The notes beneath the pieces were generated by a model. That model searched no databases. It worked only from the letters and a program-made list of their open reading frames with translations, and was not told the DNA's origin. A stretch of 8,218 nt of DNA, from contig JAISFT010000231.1 in the NCBI GenBank assembly GCA_031263435.1, forward strand, positions 1 to 8,218, given 5' to 3'. Positions 1-4,731 of this stretch are shown here, one piece after another. The stretch comes from Treponema sp. Its GTDB lineage: Bacteria > Spirochaetota > Spirochaetia > Treponematales > Breznakiellaceae. Both the position numbers and the translations under genes were made by a program. How positions within the stretch are numbered: position 1 is the first letter of the stretch; each line of letters starts with the position of its first letter.

Positions 1-18
1 ACAACGTACCATAGGGCC

Positions 19-333
19 ATGACCGATTCCACCAGCAGGATCATCAAAGCCCTTCAGACTGTCCCCCGGGGCAGGGTTTCCTCGTACCGCGACATCGCCC
101 GGGCGGCGGGACTCCCCAACGGGGCCCGGCAGGTAGTACGGGTACTGCACTCCATGGGGGAAAAATACGCGCTCCCTTGGCACCGGATCATCCGCGCCGA
201 CGGCTTCATTGCCCTGGAAAGCCCCGGCAGGGAACTACAGATCAGCCTGCTGCGGACCGAAGGGGTCCAGGTCTCCAAATTTGGCAGGGTAGACCTGGAA
301 ATTTACGGCTGGACCCGCCCAGAGGAAGCGTAA
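19..333 (+). CDS. Alkyltransferase-like protein (ATL), MGMT-fold DNA-lesion sensor
   Basis: The 104-residue protein matches the DNA-binding half of O6-alkylguanine-DNA alkyltransferases. It has SSYRDIA (about 21-27, containing the base-flipping Tyr23), NGARQVVR (34-41, with the helix-turn-helix arginine finger Arg37) and PWHRII (53-58). In true methyltransferases the last motif is PCHR; here Trp54 replaces the alkyl-accepting cysteine. Family knowledge then says the protein cannot remove alkyl groups but binds O6-alkylguanine and flags it for nucleotide excision repair. The length fits ATL proteins (about 100-130 residues). The ATG at 19 gives the usual N-terminus. The frame stays open to the window edge, so a longer start cannot be fully excluded, and only a weak AGGG (13-16) precedes it. 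The gene converges with the minus-strand methyltransferase gene. Family is confident; the lesion-sensing role is inferred. Confidence 0.9.
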   Translation: MTDSTSRIIKALQTVPRGRVSSYRDIARAAGLPNGARQVVRVLHSMGEKYALPWHRIIRADGFIALESPGRELQISLLRTEGVQVSKFGRVDLEIYGWTRPEEA

Positions 334-361
334 AGCTCAAACAGCAAAAGGGGGAAAGCTG

Positions 362-378
362 CGGCAGCTATGCTGCCG
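362..378. repeat. 7-bp palindrome with TAT loop
   Basis: CGGCAGC (362-368) pairs perfectly with GCTGCCG (372-378) around a 3-nt loop. It lies in the gap between the convergent ATL and trmJ-like genes. No T-run follows on either strand, so it is not an obvious intrinsic terminator. It fits the triloop-hairpin clusters seen in the other intergenic regions of the window. Confidence 0.6.
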
Positions 379-383
379 ACCCC

Positions 384-424
384 CCGCTCCATAAAAACGC
401 TTGCGCGTTTGTTATTCCGCTTCC
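384..424 (-). repeat. AGCG-boxed hairpin overlapping the trmJ-like stop codon
   Basis: Read on the minus strand, a GAAGCGGA box (416-423) is followed by a 10-bp stem with one bulged C (ATAA-C-AAACGC, 405-415, pairing with 391-400). The loop is GCAA (401-404), and a GGAGCGG box (384-390) follows. The layout of box, bulged stem, short loop and box resembles the better-preserved copies at 1375-1431 and 6717-6773, although no outer stem is evident here. The TAA stop of the trmJ-like gene (412-414) lies in the stem, and its last sense codons are the AGCG box. A neighbouring 5-bp hairpin, GGGGC-tcc-GCCCC, at about 435-447 lies in the same coding tail. Confidence 0.5.
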
Positions 425-1275
425 CCCTTCCCCTGGGGCTCCGCCCCAAACCCCGCAAAGGGCGTTTTTTCAGGAGGGGACGCACCCCGGAGGGCAAGCC
501 GGGCGGCCTTGGCAAAAAGATCCCCCAGGTAGTCCCCCTCCCGCATGGAAAGGGCGGCCCGGGAAATCAGATCCCGGATAAACCGGGTCTGCGCCTCCCG
601 TCCGGGGTGGCGGTAAAAGCCCAGGCTTTCCAGATTCCCCACGATAGAGGCGGTCAGGGCCTCCGCCCCACGGCGGTCCAGGGGTATCCAGGCCCCCTTA
701 ACCTCCCCGGCCGGCGGGGCGGCGCGATCCGGCATCCCCGCCGTTAAGGCATCCATCATCAAAGCGCTGGGAGTTTCCGGCCCCAGGGCGCGAAACAGCT
801 CATAGCCATAAATCTGAACCGCGTGGGAAAGGTTAAGGGAGGGGAAGGCCCCGGATACGGGGATGTGGGAGGCAATGTTGCAGAGGGCCAGTTCTTCATC
901 GTCCAGGCCGCTCCGCTCATTGCCAAAGGCCAGGGCCGCCTTTCCCGGTCTGCCGCGGAGCCAAAGGGCAAGTTCCCGGCAGTCCATGGTTACGTCCTTC
1001 CGTTTCCGGCCCCGCCGCCGGGTAGTCCCGGCAAGGATACTACAGTCCGCCGCGGCCGCTTCCAGGGTTTCAAAATACCCGGCCTCCTCCCAAATTCCGG
1101 CGGCGTGGACCGCACGGGACCGGATCTCCCCCTCAAAGGGGGCAAGATCGGCCCCGGAAAGACCCGTTATCCTTAGTTTTGACAGGCCCATGTTCATCAT
1201 GGCCCGGCAAACCGCCCCGATATTGCCCGGGTCCCCGGGCCGGCAAAGGATTACAACGATTTCCCGCAGTTCCAT
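412..1275 (-). CDS. trmJ: TrmJ/SpoU-type tRNA (cytidine/uridine-2'-O-)-methyltransferase
   Basis: The 287-residue protein has the three SPOUT-knot motifs in order. Motif 1 is NIGAVCRAMMNMG (residues 18-30, with Arg24 as the likely catalytic arginine). Motif 2 is AFGNERSGL (116-124) and motif 3 is IPVSGAFPSLNLSHAVQIY (138-156). The start MELREIVVILCRPGDPGN is typical of TrmJ, which methylates the 2'-OH of nucleotide 32 in tRNAs using S-adenosylmethionine and acts as a knotted dimer in the cytoplasm. E. coli TrmJ is about 246 residues. The extra length lies in the C-terminal part, and roughly the last 15 residues (up to GKGEAE) read through a palindromic repeat that also supplies the stop codon. 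Only a weak AGG precedes the ATG, and an AT-rich TATATGAT lies about 15 nt upstream. The SPOUT family call is firm. The exact target (TrmJ rather than another SpoU enzyme) is less so. Confidence 0.85.
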   Translation of the reverse strand: MELREIVVILCRPGDPGNIGAVCRAMMNMGLSKLRITGLSGADLAPFEGEIRSRAVHAAGIWEEAGYFETLEAAAADCSILAGTTRRRGRKRKDVTMDCRELALWLRGRPGKAALAFGNERSGLDDEELALCNIASHIPVSGAFPSLNLSHAVQIYGYELFRALGPETPSALMMDALTAGMPDRAAPPAGEVKGAWIPLDRRGAEALTASIVGNLESLGFYRHPGREAQTRFIRDLISRAALSMREGDYLGDLFAKAARLALRGASPPEKTPFAGFGAEPQGKGEAE

Positions 1276-1313
1276 CGCCTGGAATCATATATCGTCTGTT
1301 TGCCCCGTCATAG

Positions 1314-1342
1314 GGGAGTTTGGGGCAAAGCCCCAAACTCCC
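1314..1342. repeat. 13-bp perfect palindrome with AAA loop
   Basis: GGGAGTTTGGGGC (1314-1326) pairs with GCCCCAAACTCCC (1330-1342) around AAA. It lies about 40 nt upstream of the minus-strand trmJ-like start and is the first of a run of stacked hairpins ending at about 1456. No T-run follows on either strand. Confidence 0.75.
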
Positions 1343-1344
1343 AA

Positions 1345-1367
1345 GGCGAAAGCCGCAGGCTTTCGCC
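1345..1367. repeat. 10-bp perfect palindrome with GCA loop
   Basis: GGCGAAAGCC (1345-1354) pairs with GGCTTTCGCC (1358-1367) around GCA. It sits immediately before the 99-nt element at 1369-1467. The apex CC-GCA-GG is the same as in several other hairpins of the window, while the arms are unrelated. Confidence 0.75.
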
Positions 1368-1368
1368 C

Positions 1369-1467
1369 GCGCACGGGATAGAAGCGGTATCCTTTTTTGC
1401 CGCAGGCAAAAAAGATACAAGCGGATAGCCCGGTCCCCCGGCCCGCAGGGCCGGGGATGCGCCCAAA
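1369..1467 (+). repeat. Dispersed hairpin element, copy A (99 nt)
   Basis: This element is repeated in inverted orientation at 6682-6779. Bases 1375-1434 are identical to the other copy. In order it contains GGGATA (1375-1380), GAAGCG (1381-1386) and GTATC with a bulged C. Then come TTTTTTGCC-gca-GGCAAAAAA (1393-1413), GATAC (1414-1418), AGCGGA (1420-1425) and TAGCCC (1426-1431). The ends GGGxTA and TAxCCC can pair. A second hairpin follows: a 9-bp CCCCGGCCC-gca-GGGCCGGGG (1436-1456). Its outer bases differ from copy B on both arms in a complementary way. There is no coding potential. I infer a structured mobile or dispersed element of the MITE/REP type, or a structured transcript end. I recall similar sequences in other treponemes and Bacteroidota but cannot confirm this here. 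Confidence 0.85.
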
Positions 1468-1586
1468 ATAAGAAGAAAATGCCTATGCTCTTGACCTGGC
1501 CGCCGGGGATGTCTTATTGAAAAATTGCCAAAAAACGGCTAATATAGTGATAATAGCTTATGCCGGTTACAGTCCAAGTGTTACGT

Positions 1587-1615
1587 TTGACAAAATGCTT
1601 CTAAACGGTTAAGAT
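1587..1615 (+). promoter_or_regulatory. Sigma70-type promoter for the STAS/PspA unit
   Basis: A perfect -35 box TTGACA (1587-1592) is separated by exactly 17 nt from TAAGAT (1610-1615), which matches 4 of 6 bases of the -10 consensus. Transcription would begin near 1622, giving a leader of about 34 nt before the ATG at 1656. A second, weaker pair, TTGCCA (1525-1530) and GATAAT (1549-1554) with an 18-nt spacer, lies upstream and could be an additional promoter. Confidence 0.6.
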
Positions 1616-1655
1616 ACGGGAGCGTACCTGTCAATGGGGCGGCTAAGGGAGCGTC

Positions 1656-2204
1656 ATGACAAATAATGAGATAGTCCCTGGTTTCGATGATGAAAAGGAT
1701 GAAAGCCTTAAAATACAACTCCAGAAGGTGGACGGAGTAGAAGGGTGTCTGATTCTCTATCTGAATGGGTATATTGATACCTATAACTCAAATTACTTTC
1801 AAAAAAGGGTTGCCAGGGCGATTGAAAAGGGGTTTACCAAGCTTATTTTCCAGTGCAACGGGCTGAACTACGTTTCTTCTACCGGTATTGGTTCTTTTAC
1901 GGCCTTTCTTAAATCGGTAAAGCCCCGGGGCGGGGACTTGGTGCTGCTGGAAATCCAGCCCAAGGTGTACGAGGTGTTCCAGCTTCTTGGTTTCTCCCAG
2001 TTTTTTAATATCCGGGAAAATCTGGATGAGTCGGTGAATTACTTCCAGTCCGGCGTTGCCGAGTCGGTGTCTCTGTTCCCCAAGGTCTTTGCCTGTCCTA
2101 TCTGTAACAAGAAACTTAAAGCCCTTAAGCCCGGCCGTTTTCGTTGTTCCGAGTGTAAAACTATCCTTGCCATTGATAATGGAGGCCAGGTTTTCCTGGG
2201 TTGA
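1656..2204 (+). CDS. STAS-domain protein with C-terminal zinc ribbon
   Basis: The 182-residue protein has two parts. Residues about 17-125 form a STAS (anti-sigma-factor antagonist) domain, with a strand-rich start (CLILYLNGYID) and the loop NYVSSTGIGSF (71-81). In SpoIIAA/RsbV-type proteins this loop reads DS(S/T)G and carries the serine phosphorylated by a partner kinase. Here Ser75/Thr76 are in place but the preceding Asp is Ser. Residues about 144-174 form a zinc ribbon with paired cysteines CPIC (147, 150) and CSEC (164, 167). The likely role is a protein-protein switch, perhaps with an anti-sigma factor or phosphatase elsewhere. No kinase is in the window. A clear ribosome site AAGGGAG (1645-1651) supports the start. 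The next gene begins 3 nt after the stop, so the two are probably co-transcribed and coupled. Confidence 0.85.
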   Translation: MTNNEIVPGFDDEKDESLKIQLQKVDGVEGCLILYLNGYIDTYNSNYFQKRVARAIEKGFTKLIFQCNGLNYVSSTGIGSFTAFLKSVKPRGGDLVLLEIQPKVYEVFQLLGFSQFFNIRENLDESVNYFQSGVAESVSLFPKVFACPICNKKLKALKPGRFRCSECKTILAIDNGGQVFLG

Positions 2205-2207
2205 CGC

Positions 2208-2903
2208 ATGGGTATCTTCTCCAGACTCAAGACCCTTATTTCGGCCAATATTAACCACCTGATCAACAAGGCCGAAAAACCGGAAAAGATGCTGAACCAG
2301 CTTGTTATCGAGATGAACGAGCAGTTGATTCAGTCCAAACAGGCTGTGGCCCAGGCTATTGCCGATGAGAAACGGCTGGAGCGGGACCTGAACAACCAGT
2401 TGGGCCAGGCCGCCGAGTGGGAGCGGAAGGCTATGCTGGCGGTGGAAAGGGGGGAGGACGATCTTGCCAAGGAAGCTTTGCTGCGCAAGCAGGAGTACGA
2501 TAACGCCGCCCTGGAGTACCGTAAGCAGTGGGAGGCCCAGAAGGCCGCGGTTACCAGGCTGAAAGAGGACCTGAGGGGGCTTTCGGATAAGATCGAAAAG
2601 GCCCAGCGGCAGAAGAACCTTCTTATCGCCCGGGCCAAGCGGGCGGAGGCCCAGCAGAAGATACAGAACACTATTTCCACCGTGTCGGGGAACCGCAGCG
2701 CCTTTGACGCCTTTGATCGTATGTCCCAAAAGGTGGATGAACTGGAAGCCCAGGCGGACGCGGCCAAGGAATTGGAAGATTTTTCCAGTAACAGCGATCT
2801 TGAAAAGCGGTTTGCCGCCCTTGAAAAGTCGGATGGCTCCGCCGATAACCTGCTGGCGGACCTTAAGGCAAAGATGAAGGCCCTGCCGGAGCAGCCTTCC
2901 TAG
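2208..2903 (+). CDS. pspA: PspA/IM30 (Vipp1) family membrane-associated protein
   Basis: The 231-residue protein is almost wholly alpha-helical and coiled coil, as expected for PspA/IM30 (E. coli PspA about 222). The start MGIFSRLKTLISANINHLINKAEKPEKML has the amphipathic membrane-binding helix followed by the family's conserved turn. The RGEDDLAKEAL stretch (about 80-90) and the long heptad-rich segments (about 25-190) also fit. The family polymerises on the inner membrane, protects it under stress and in some bacteria restrains a stress activator. A short acidic C-terminal region (about 190-231) ends the protein. No pspB, pspC or pspF homologue is nearby; the partner here is instead the STAS/zinc-ribbon protein. 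No strong ribosome site precedes the ATG, consistent with translational coupling. The family call is strong; the symbol is by homology only. Confidence 0.88.
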   Translation: MGIFSRLKTLISANINHLINKAEKPEKMLNQLVIEMNEQLIQSKQAVAQAIADEKRLERDLNNQLGQAAEWERKAMLAVERGEDDLAKEALLRKQEYDNAALEYRKQWEAQKAAVTRLKEDLRGLSDKIEKAQRQKNLLIARAKRAEAQQKIQNTISTVSGNRSAFDAFDRMSQKVDELEAQADAAKELEDFSSNSDLEKRFAALEKSDGSADNLLADLKAKMKALPEQPS

Positions 2904-2909
2904 CTTTTT
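2876..2909 (+). terminator. Possible intrinsic terminator overlapping the pspA-like 3' end
   Basis: GAAGG (2876-2880) and CTGC (2883-2886) can pair with GCAG (2891-2894) and CCTTC (2895-2899), with two bulged C and a CGGA loop. A five-T run (2905-2909) follows shortly after. The hairpin lies in the last codons of the pspA-like gene and the stop codon falls between hairpin and T-run. The bulge and short T-run make it moderate at best. Confidence 0.4.
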
Positions 2910-2924
2910 CGGCCTCCTGCCCGG

Positions 2925-3027
2925 TTTTTCAGAGTTTTTTTGGATATTCTTCCGGAGTTTTGGGGTATTCTTCCGGAATTTTTTCAGAGTTTTTGTGGTG
3001 TTTTTCCGGATCGAGCGGCTTTTTTTA
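2925..3027 (+). repeat. T-rich imperfect direct repeats with TTCCGGA sites
   Basis: This stretch is dominated by T-runs. TTTTTCAGAGTTTTT occurs twice (about 2925-2939 and 2981-2995). GGTATTCTTCCGGA-type units occur at about 2943-2956 and 2964-2977. The 7-mer TTCCGGA occurs three times, starting at 2950, 2971 (as the palindrome TTCCGGAA) and 3004, so the first two are 21 nt apart. A frame through it repeats ILPEF, but it has no ribosome site and ends in low-complexity sequence. Function is unknown; a protein-binding or transcription-termination region is possible. Confidence 0.55.
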
Positions 3028-3157
3028 GAATTCCCACCCAATATTCACAAGTTATCAACAAGACTGACATAGTAAATTCCCCTTGCGGGGTTCTCTCTTT
3101 TGAAAATTTTCATTTCTCCGGCGGAGCCGGGGTTAAATTCATTTTATAAAGTGATCG

Positions 3158-3182
3158 TAATTCCTTACAGGATAAGGAATTA
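3158..3182. repeat. 10-bp palindrome with CAGGA loop
   Basis: TAATTCCTTA (3158-3167) pairs perfectly with TAAGGAATTA (3173-3182) around a 5-nt loop. It is AT-rich, unlike the CC-GCA-GG hairpins elsewhere, and no T-run follows. It may be an operator-like palindrome or a remnant of another repeat; no downstream gene lies within 600 nt. Confidence 0.6.
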
Positions 3183-3507
3183 GAAGAATTGCCCCCGGCA
3201 TGGTTCCCGGAGGGGCGGCGGCACTGTATGAAAAGGGATACAGCCGGGGTAATTCCCCAAGTTATTAACATTTTTTCCCCAGCGCCCCCGATCACCCCCG
3301 CACATCCCCGGCGATGGCGATGGCAATGGTGGCGGCGATGGTGGTGGCAACGGTGAAAAGAGGAAAAAAAAGGGGGGAAAGATGATGAAAAGGCGGATAA
3401 AAGATAGGTGAAAGAGGGGGAAAAGCGCCGGGGGTTTTGCCGCAGGGTTCCTGCATTCACTTTCGCTGAGAGAACATAGGCCGCCCGGAGGACGAAAACC
3501 CTCTTGG

Positions 3508-3659
3508 GCGCAAGGGATAGGAGGGGCGCGTGTCCACCGCAGGTGGACTTGCGTTCCCGAAGCGTGGCAGCCGGAGGCTGCCTTAGCGGAGGGAAGGGAG
3601 CGCGGCCGCCGCAGGCGGCCTTGGCGGAACCCTGGCAACCTGCGGTTGCCTTGATAGCC
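3508..3659 (+). repeat. Array of four 7-3-7 hairpins with element-type ends
   Basis: The left end GCGCAAGGGATA (3508-3519) and right end GATAGCC (3653-3659) match the corresponding parts of the 98-99 nt element copies. Between them, instead of one hairpin, there are four 17-nt palindromes, each with a 7-bp perfect stem and 3-nt loop: GTCCACC-gca (3532-3548), GGCAGCC-gga (3566-3582), GGCCGCC-gca (3604-3620) and GGCAACC-tgc (3634-3650). Each is followed by TT, and their starts are 34, 38 and 30 nt apart. GCG-containing boxes flank them (GAAGCG 3559-3564, AGCGGA 3585-3590, GGCGGA 3623-3628). Outer stems can also form: TTCCC (3554-3558) with GGGAA (3591-3595), and AGGG (3595-3598) with CCCT (3630-3633). 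I see a noncoding structured element; its role is unknown. Confidence 0.75.
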
Positions 3660-3680
3660 TGAGTTTTTTGCGGCAAAGAA

Positions 3681-3697
3681 GCGCCGCTTTACGGCGC
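3681..3697. repeat. 6-bp GC hairpin with CTTTA loop
   Basis: GCGCCG (3681-3686) pairs with CGGCGC (3692-3697). It follows the four-hairpin array and a TTTTTTGCGGCAAAG stretch (3664-3678) that resembles a decayed version of the TTTTTTGCC-gca-GGCAAAAAA hairpin. No T-run follows on the plus strand. Confidence 0.5.
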
Positions 3698-3774
3698 ATT
3701 GAAGAGCAAAAAATGCGCAAAAAATGACTGAAGAAAAGTAAATCCATCCGCCCTGGGCTTTGCCGGAACCGCGC

Positions 3775-3803
3775 TTGCATTAGCAATAGCCCCATGCTAG
3801 GCT
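3775..3803 (+). promoter_or_regulatory. Weak promoter-like sequence before the membrane-protein pair
   Basis: TTGCAT (3775-3780) lies 17 nt from TAGGCT (3798-3803), which is preceded by TG in the extended -10 position (3795-3796). The -10 matches only half of the consensus. If used, transcription would start at about 3810, almost exactly at the ATG at 3811, giving a leaderless message. Confidence 0.3.
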
Positions 3804-3810
3804 TTTTAGG

Positions 3811-4731
3811 ATGAAAAATGTTGCCCGGCTGGCGCTTTTTTTCACTATTTCCTTTGCCGCTGTCTTCATTTCGGCCGCCCTTGTCCATTTTTTGCGTATA
3901 CGGATCGATGTAATCCGCTCCATGCCCCCCCAAAATGGACATCTTGGGGTGGAATTGCTGGCGGCGTTCCGCTGGGCCCTGCCGGTTTCCCTTTATTCCT
4001 CCCTGCTTTTCAGCCTTAGCTACACGGTAAGACGCCGGATCTTCGCCCCCGTGGCTATGCTTTGCCTTTTTATCCTGGGTTCCGCCATTTGTCTGGGCGT
4101 TACCGTGGGGGCGGAAGGCTTTTCCCGGCTTGCGGAGTACTTTGCCCCCTCAAAATCCCTGGGAAATCCCGGCCTTATCCTGACCCAGGCGGACAACGCC
4201 ATCGTGCTTATCAAGGACCCTTCGGATCCCTGGGGGCCGCGGGTAGCGTCCATTCCCGGCCGGCCCCTGCTCTACCAGGAACTGCCCCGGGGACCGGACA
4301 ACAAGCCTATCGGTCTGCCTCCCATTCCCTTCAGGACCGGTACGGCCTGGATTCTGCAAAGTTCTATTATCGATTTTTCCCTTGTAAGCGGGGAACTGGT
4401 ACGCCGTTTTGCCTCCCCCGGGGGAATCCGGCCCTTCCTTATCTATACCTGCGCCCTGGTCTTCTTCCTTGTTTCCCTGCGTTTTGCCCTGGGTTTGAGT
4501 AACTGGCCGCTGGCTAATCTCTTTTTGGGGGCCCTCCTTTTCCGGGCCATCCTGACCATGGAGGTCTTTTTCAGGGACCCGGAAACGGAGAAGATTCTGG
4601 ACAGTCTGTTGGGGGGCCTTATTCCTCCCCTGTATATCACCCCTCTGATCTTCCTGTTCCTGGGTTTCCTGGTTTGTCTTTATACCTTCCTGAGTTTTCT
4701 AGCCCGGAGAAAGGATACCTATGAAAGCTAA
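3811..4731 (+). CDS. Polytopic membrane protein with LptF/LptG-like 3+3 topology
   Basis: I do not recognise a close family. The 306-residue protein shows six probable membrane helices in two groups of three. The first group is at about 8-29, 54-72 and 78-100. Then come about 105 non-membrane residues (101-205), followed by helices at about 207-227, 233-254 and 270-297. A three-helix, extracytoplasmic domain, three-helix layout is the hallmark of the permeases LptF and LptG. LPVSLYSSLLF before helix 2 and the C-terminal IPPLYITPLIFLFLGFLVCLYTF also resemble those proteins. The cytoplasmic coupling loop between helices 2 and 3 is very short (YTVRRR), so this would be a divergent member. The start is poorly supported: only an AGG (3799-3801) lies at a usual distance. 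The 3' end overlaps the next gene by 11 nt, implying one operon and a joint complex. Confidence 0.6.
   Translation: MKNVARLALFFTISFAAVFISAALVHFLRIRIDVIRSMPPQNGHLGVELLAAFRWALPVSLYSSLLFSLSYTVRRRIFAPVAMLCLFILGSAICLGVTVGAEGFSRLAEYFAPSKSLGNPGLILTQADNAIVLIKDPSDPWGPRVASIPGRPLLYQELPRGPDNKPIGLPPIPFRTGTAWILQSSIIDFSLVSGELVRRFASPGGIRPFLIYTCALVFFLVSLRFALGLSNWPLANLFLGALLFRAILTMEVFFRDPETEKILDSLLGGLIPPLYITPLIFLFLGFLVCLYTFLSFLARRKDTYES

Larger units (their letters stand above)
2904..3810. other. 907-nt gene-free intergenic region
   Basis: No convincing gene is visible on either strand. From left to right the region holds the T-rich repeats (to about 3027) and DnaA-box-like 9-mers (3041-3060 and 3262-3270). 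A 10-bp hairpin follows (3158-3182), then GGCGAT-like trinucleotide repeats and a purine-rich tract (about 3309-3430). The four-hairpin array lies at 3508-3659, a further hairpin at 3681-3697, and a weak promoter-like sequence just before 3811. Minus-strand open frames across 3110-3676 are proline-, histidine- and arginine-rich low-complexity translations of these repeats with no family signature. Confidence 0.6.

Noticed and set aside
1393..1413. TTTTTTGCC-gca-GGCAAAAAA as an intrinsic terminator
   Set aside because: On each strand the T-run forms the 5' arm of the hairpin rather than following its 3' arm, so the arrangement is opposite to a terminator.
1788..3041. 417-codon open frame on the minus strand
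   Set aside because: It lies antisense to two genes with clear family signatures (STAS and PspA). Its translation is low-complexity and Lys/Arg-rich at the start with no recognisable domain. It is a by-product of codon bias.
3309..3411. Plus-strand Gly/Asp-rich reading (GDGDGNGGGDGGGNGE) suggesting an RTX-like peptide
   Set aside because: No start codon with a ribosome site precedes it after the stop at 3250, and the frame soon ends. It is a short trinucleotide-type repeat, not a gene.
3532..3650. CRISPR array
   Set aside because: The regularly spaced units are palindromes of differing sequence, not identical direct repeats, and no cas gene is present.
3110..3676. Minus-strand open frames rich in His, Pro and Arg
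   Set aside because: They translate the GGCGAT-like repeats, the purine tract and the hairpin array, have no ribosome site or family motif, and overlap one another in different frames.
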